Source of the DNA: Gammaproteobacteria bacterium
GTDB lineage: Bacteria; Pseudomonadota; Gammaproteobacteria; HK1
DNA: 9,409 nt
NCBI GenBank assembly: GCA_022822245.1
Contig: JAJECB010000514.1
Coordinates: forward strand, 1-9,409
Direction of reading: 5' to 3'
Part shown: in pieces, positions 6,144 through 9,409 of the stretch
Position numbering within the stretch: the stretch's first letter is position 1
How the letters are laid out: each line of letters starts with the position of its first letter
Position numbers and translations under genes: made by a program
The notes under the pieces: generated by a model
What the model was told of the DNA's origin: nothing
The model's database searches: none
Seen by the model: the letters and a program-made list of their open reading frames with translations, nothing else

Positions 6144-7595
6144 TCAGCCGCCGAGCACGTCCCCGAGCGCGCGGACGTCGTCGTGGCGGTCGAGATCGAG
6201 CACCGCCTGCCGGATCGCGATCGCCTTCGGTCCGTCCACGGAAAGGCGGGCGTTCTCCATGAACTTCTCCGCGATCTCGCCGTTCGTGAGGGGTCGTTCG
6301 TCCGCCCCCCGGTTCACCTCCTCGCGGTGACGGAGCTCGCGCCCGTCCCGGGTGCGGACCACCACCTCGCCGGAGAAGGCGCGGGGAAAGGCGGAGGCAG
6401 GGTCCGGCCGGTACCGTACCCGTTTCGCGAGATCGAGGATACGAGCGTCCGCGCGGGCGTCCTCGTCGAGCTCCGCGAGGCCGAAGGCGCGGCGCGAGAG
6501 GCTCGCGGCCACCGCGTACTGCACGCTGAACTTCGCGTCGTAGTCGCTCACCGGGCGGACCTTGTTCGCGGCCGGCTCGCAGATGGTCGCGATGGTCTCC
6601 TCCGGCACGAGGGCGGTCACCTCCTCCACCTCATCGGGGCGGAGATCGTGGTCCCGCGCGATCGCGATGGCCGCGTCCGCGCACCCGTGGAGGAAGTGAC
6701 ACGCGGGAAACGGCTTGACCGCGACCCGCCGGAGCTCCCAGGCCTCGCCGAGCCCGGCGGTCGCGAGCGAGTAGTCGCAGTCGGCGTCCGCCCCTGCACC
6801 GAGGTGGGTCCGGTACAGACCGAAGCGCCCTTCGTAGGGAAGGCCCGGCGCGACGAACCCCTCGCGCGCGAGGTAGGCCGAGGTGAGGCCGGCCACCGCC
6901 GCCCAGCCCGGGTGGAGGCGCTTGGTCCAGGCGCCGTCCTCCAGGAACTCCATGCTCCCCGACGCGGTGCTGAGCGCGATCCCCTGCGTCATGGCGAGCC
7001 TTCCCGAGTCGAGTCCGAGGAGGCGGCCCGCCCCGAGGGCGCAGCCGAACGCGCCGACAAGCCCGGTCGGGTGGAAACCCTGGCGGTGGAAGCCGCCCCG
7101 CGGGACCGAGCCGATGCGCGCGCCCGCCTCCACCGCGACCACGTACGCGGCGACCACGTCGGCGCCGGACGCGCCGAGGCGCTCCCCGAGCGCGAACGTG
7201 CAGGGGAAGGCGCTCGCGGTCGCGTGGATGATCCCGGGTACGTGGGTGTCGTCGTAGTCGAGGCCGTGCACGAGGAGCCCGTTCGCCATCGCCGCGTCGC
7301 GAAGGGGGAGCCGGCGCGGATGGCCGATGACGGTCACCCCGCCGCCGTTCGCGGCCGGGTCCCCCGCTCCGGACCCCGCGAGCGCCTCGATGCCCGCGAG
7401 CGACGGCCGCGCGAAGTCGAAGCGGTGCGAGGCGAGCGCGATGCCGACCGCGTCGAGGATGAGGTGGCGCGCCCGCACCCGCACCTCGCCGGGGATGTCG
7501 TCGTACCGAAGCTCGCTCGCGAAGTGCGATAACCGAGATGCGATCCCGCCCGTATCCGTCTGAAGTTCCGTGATTTCCGCCGCTGCCGTACTCAT
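6144..7595 (-). CDS. MmgE/PrpD family protein
   Basis: This 483-residue protein has the normal length of the MmgE/PrpD superfamily, which includes 2-methylcitrate dehydratase PrpD, cis-aconitate decarboxylase and iminodisuccinate epimerase. Family landmarks are HGLDYDDTHVPGIIH (110-124), GFHPTGLVGAFGCA (173-186), KRLHPGWAAVAGL (225-237), KPFPACHFLHGCADAA (294-309) and DAKFSVQYAVAA (353-364). By motif, D113, T117, H175, K225, H300 and Y360 occupy the positions of active-site residues known from cis-aconitate decarboxylase (ACOD1/IRG1). These are widely conserved in the superfamily and do not fix the reaction. The ATG at 7595 has GGGAG six bases upstream; an ATG at 7667 would add 24 non-family residues and overlap the aminotransferase gene. 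It lies 46 bp after the aminotransferase gene, so co-transcription is likely. Confidence 0.9.
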   Translation of the reverse strand: MSTAAAEITELQTDTGGIASRLSHFASELRYDDIPGEVRVRARHLILDAVGIALASHRFDFARPSLAGIEALAGSGAGDPAANGGGVTVIGHPRRLPLRDAAMANGLLVHGLDYDDTHVPGIIHATASAFPCTFALGERLGASGADVVAAYVVAVEAGARIGSVPRGGFHRQGFHPTGLVGAFGCALGAGRLLGLDSGRLAMTQGIALSTASGSMEFLEDGAWTKRLHPGWAAVAGLTSAYLAREGFVAPGLPYEGRFGLYRTHLGAGADADCDYSLATAGLGEAWELRRVAVKPFPACHFLHGCADAAIAIARDHDLRPDEVEEVTALVPEETIATICEPAANKVRPVSDYDAKFSVQYAVAASLSRRAFGLAELDEDARADARILDLAKRVRYRPDPASAFPRAFSGEVVVRTRDGRELRHREEVNRGADERPLTNGEIAEKFMENARLSVDGPKAIAIRQAVLDLDRHDDVRALGDVLGG

Positions 7596-7641
7596 CGTGA
7601 TCTCCCGTTCCCGCCGTGCCCCGCCCGGACGTTCCGCCGGG

Positions 7642-8592
7642 TCACCCGGCCGCCTCCCCGGACCCATCCTCGATCATGCGCAGGTACTGCGCCTCGAAAT
7701 CGAACCCGCCCAGCTCCTCCTTGTAGGCGTCCATGAGGCGCCGGGTGATCGGCCCGGGGATCGCGGCCTCCGCGAACGGGCGGTGGTCGATGCTCCGCAC
7801 CGGGCAGAGGCAAAGGCTCGTCGAGGAGAGGAACGCCTCGTCCGACGTGTAGGCGTCGTAGAGGTCGAGGTCCGCCTCCCGGGCGGGAATGCCGAGCCGC
7901 TCCGCGAGCTCGAGCACCACCTGCCGGCTCACCCCCTCGAGGACCATCGTGCCGCGCGGGGTGAGGAGCTCGCCGCCGCGCACGAGGAACAGGTTCTGTC
8001 CGGTGCCCTCGTTCAGCCGCCCGTTCACGTCGAGCAGGGTCGCCCACGCGTTCGGGTTGCTCGCCTTCACCTCCATGTCGGCGAGGGTGAGGTTGATGTA
8101 GCTCGACATCTTCGCGCGCGGGCTCTGCGCGTCGGGCGCGATGCGGCGGATGGAGGCGGTCATCAGCTCGATGCCGTCGCGGAAGAGGGTCGCCCGCGCC
8201 CGGAGAGGGAGCGGCATGACGTGCACCACCACCGTCGGCCCCCGGCGCAGGTTCGGCTCGTCCCCCACCCAGTCCGCGCCGCGCGAGATGTTCTGGAACA
8301 CCCAGTAGTCCTCGCCCTCGGGAAGGCGGGAGAGGTTCCGCCGGACGACCTCCTCGGTCGCCTCGCGCATCTCGTCCGGGCTCTCCGGCGGCTCGATGCG
8401 AAGGTAGCGCAGCGAACGGTAGAGGCGTTCGATGTGCTCGGTCAGCCGGAAGATCCGGCCCCCGACGGTGCGGGCGGTGTCGAAGACCCCGTCGCCGTGG
8501 CGGAAGCCGCGATCGCGGAAGGGGATGAGGACGTGGCTCTCGGGCACGAACTCCCCGTTGAAGTAGGCGATCCGTTCGTTGGGACGTTCCAT
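7642..8592 (-). CDS. Class IV aminotransferase (branched-chain / D-amino acid type fold)
   Basis: This 316-residue PLP enzyme belongs to fold-type IV aminotransferases (IlvE, D-amino acid transaminase, aminodeoxychorismate lyase). YFNGEFVPES (10-19) and FRDRGFRHGDGVFDTAR (25-41) are the N-terminal hallmarks. R57 in HIERLYRSL probably contacts the cofactor phosphate. K161 in RAKMSSYINL is the likely Schiff-base lysine. E195 in LNEGTGQNLFLV would pair with the pyridine nitrogen, and LEGVSRQVV (218-226) and SSTSLCLCPV (256-265) follow the family order. The ATG at 8592 has GGAGGA nine bases upstream. The protein is not distinct enough to call IlvE: the usual KTGGNY context at the lysine is replaced by KMSSYIN. 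Its place among acyl-CoA genes suggests it converts an amino acid to a 2-oxo acid, or the reverse, within this pathway; the substrate is unknown. Confidence 0.9.
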   Translation of the reverse strand: MERPNERIAYFNGEFVPESHVLIPFRDRGFRHGDGVFDTARTVGGRIFRLTEHIERLYRSLRYLRIEPPESPDEMREATEEVVRRNLSRLPEGEDYWVFQNISRGADWVGDEPNLRRGPTVVVHVMPLPLRARATLFRDGIELMTASIRRIAPDAQSPRAKMSSYINLTLADMEVKASNPNAWATLLDVNGRLNEGTGQNLFLVRGGELLTPRGTMVLEGVSRQVVLELAERLGIPAREADLDLYDAYTSDEAFLSSTSLCLCPVRSIDHRPFAEAAIPGPITRRLMDAYKEELGGFDFEAQYLRMIEDGSGEAAG

Positions 8593-8762
8593 CCGGTTGC
8601 ATCCTCCGACTCACTGCACGGCCAACGCGATGCTGGGCGCGCTTCCGCCCGCGAAGGGACGTGGCTCCGGGACGCGATTCTGACCGATCGGAGGGAACCG
8701 CGTCTCGTCCGGGGGCTGTTGGCACCGCCGTAGTGCGCCCAGGATGAGGGCGAAGAGCCGCA
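8593..8762. other. Intergenic stretch without recognised features
   Basis: This is the aminotransferase-proximal half of the 324-bp gap. Apart from the GGAGGA ribosome site at its left edge I see no convincing promoter, terminator, RNA gene or small ORF with a ribosome site. The remainder of the gap holds the family A repeats and short flanking sequence. Confidence 0.5.
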
Positions 8763-8853
8763 GGTCGGAGTGGTGAAGCGTAATCCGGCACTTGCGGACC
8801 AGGAGCCACCCGTCGCACGTGATGTCGGATTACGCTTCGCTAATCCGACCTAC
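8763..8853. repeat. Inverted pair of REP-like repeats, family A
   Basis: The copy at 8821-8853 contains the perfect palindrome arms GTCGGATTA (8824-8832) and TAATCCGAC (8841-8849) around CGCTTCGC. A diverged copy in the opposite orientation is at 8763-8791 (GGTCGGAGTGGTGAAGCG, then TAATCCGGCAC). The two share 12-bp perfect inverted arms, AAGCGTAATCCG (8776-8787) and CGGATTACGCTT (8826-8837), so the pair could also fold into one larger hairpin. The arrangement resembles paired REP elements (BIMEs). It lies in the gap between the MaoC and aminotransferase genes. Confidence 0.8.
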
Positions 8854-8916
8854 CCGCTTCGCCGAGCTTCACCCGAATTCTGCTGGGTTTCCCCGCTCAT
8901 TGGGTGGAAACACGCC

Positions 8917-9409
8917 TCAGGCGGCCGGGCCGTCGGCGACGCCGGCTCCGCGCTTCGGCACGAGGACGGTGCGCTCGAAGGCGAGGAACTCGGTGCCGTC
9001 GTCCTTGCGGCCGACCGTCCGCACGGTCACGATGCCCTGGCTCGGCCGCGACTTCGACTCGCGCTTGGCGAGCACCTCGGTCTCCGCGTAGATGGTGTCG
9101 CCGGCGAAGACGGGGGCGGTGAGCCGCACCCGGTCCCAGCCGAGGTTTCCGATCGCCCGCTGGCTCACGTCGCTCACGCTCATGCCGGTGACCATGGAGA
9201 GGGTGAGGCAGCTATTGACGATGGGCCGCCCGAACTCGCTCTTCGCCGCGTACGCCTGATCGAAATGAAGGGGGTGCTGGTTCATCGTCAGCAGGGTGAA
9301 CCAGGTGTTGTCGGCCTCGGAAATGGTGCGACCCGGACGATGCTCGTAGACATGGCCCACCTCGAAGTCCTCGAAGTAGCGGCCGTAGGTCTCGCGGTAG
9401 CGCCCCGGC
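8917..9409 (-). CDS. MaoC-family enoyl-CoA hydratase/dehydratase, 5' end outside window
   Basis: At least 163 residues of a single-domain hot-dog-fold hydratase are visible. The frame stays open to the window edge, where it reads PGRYRETYGRYFEDFEVGH, so the GTG at 9360 is internal and the true start lies beyond 9409. YFEDFEVGHVYEH followed by the hydratase block TMNQHPLHFD (41-50 of the visible part) identifies the family. LTAPVFAGDTIYAETEVL and GIVTVRT complete the hot-dog strands. In PhaJ-type hydratases the active site is D-x4-H; here the pattern is N43-Q-H-P-L-H48, with Asn at the Asp position. From memory, this Asn occurs in the single-domain relatives linked to itaconyl- or mesaconyl-CoA hydration (such as Rv2499c), which makes that type of substrate a reasonable guess. 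The gene would be transcribed first among those seen here, with a repeat pair between it and the aminotransferase gene. Confidence 0.88.
   Translation of the reverse strand, partial: PGRYRETYGRYFEDFEVGHVYEHRPGRTISEADNTWFTLLTMNQHPLHFDQAYAAKSEFGRPIVNSCLTLSMVTGMSVSDVSQRAIGNLGWDRVRLTAPVFAGDTIYAETEVLAKRESKSRPSQGIVTVRTVGRKDDGTEFLAFERTVLVPKRGAGVADGPAA

Noticed and set aside
4367..6262. Very long open frame on the plus strand (over 600 codons)
   Set aside because: It spans the acyl-CoA dehydrogenase and flanking gaps antisense, its translation is a low-complexity Arg/Glu/Pro/Gly-rich shadow, and no ribosome site or family motif supports it. Similar plus-strand frames at 1903-3222, 5877-7532 and 7570-8733 are shadows for the same reason.
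7596..7667. ATG at 7667 as start of the MmgE/PrpD gene
   Set aside because: It would overlap the aminotransferase gene and add 24 residues unlike the family; the ATG at 7595 has a suitable ribosome site.
8872..8916. Terminator after the MaoC gene (GTTTCC and GGAAAC arms)
   Set aside because: The arms are short, the loop is about 13 bases and no T-run follows, so it does not exceed chance.

Overview
The window is strongly GC-rich with G/C-biased third codon positions. Its gene content (Liv-type ABC importer, CaiB/BaiF CoA-transferase, acyl-CoA dehydrogenase, MaoC hydratase, MmgE/PrpD protein) and its REP-like palindromes point to a chromosomal segment of a GC-rich proteobacterium (Beta- or Gammaproteobacteria type, possibly environmental). 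No species can be named from the sequence. All ten supported genes lie on the minus strand, so transcription runs from position 9409 towards position 1. Long open frames on the plus strand are shadows of high-GC coding sequence.

In transcription order: a MaoC-family enoyl-CoA hydratase (8917-9409, start outside the window); a 324-bp gap with a pair of inverted REP-like repeats; a class IV aminotransferase (7642-8592) and an MmgE/PrpD-family protein (6144-7595) 46 bp apart; a 208-bp gap with more REP-like repeats; an acyl-CoA dehydrogenase (4754-5935); a 210-bp gap with a second palindrome family and a candidate promoter; then a tight block of CaiB/BaiF CoA-transferase (3362-4543), a small CPDPxC-motif protein (2937-3314), an aldo/keto reductase (1777-2910) and the importer ATPase LivG (1010-1780). 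A 166-bp repeat-bearing gap follows, then LivF (88-843) and the first 29 codons of a LivH-type permease (1-88). LivG starts inside the stop of the reductase gene (GTGA), and LivH starts on the last base of the LivF stop (TGATG), so translational coupling is likely.

Read together, this looks like an uptake-and-catabolism locus. A branched-chain-amino-acid-type importer would bring in an organic acid or amino acid. A class IV aminotransferase could remove nitrogen, the CoA-transferase could activate the acid, and the dehydrogenase and MaoC hydratase could carry out oxidation and hydration. The MmgE/PrpD protein would act on a tricarboxylate or related hydroxy-acid. The substrate cannot be read from sequence. 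C5 dicarboxylates of the itaconate/mesaconate/methylsuccinate type are one inference that fits the families, but no lyase is present in the window.

Every intergenic gap longer than 150 bp contains palindromic repeats of one or both of two families, and no gap under 50 bp does. I see no tRNA, rRNA, CRISPR array, transposase or phage gene.
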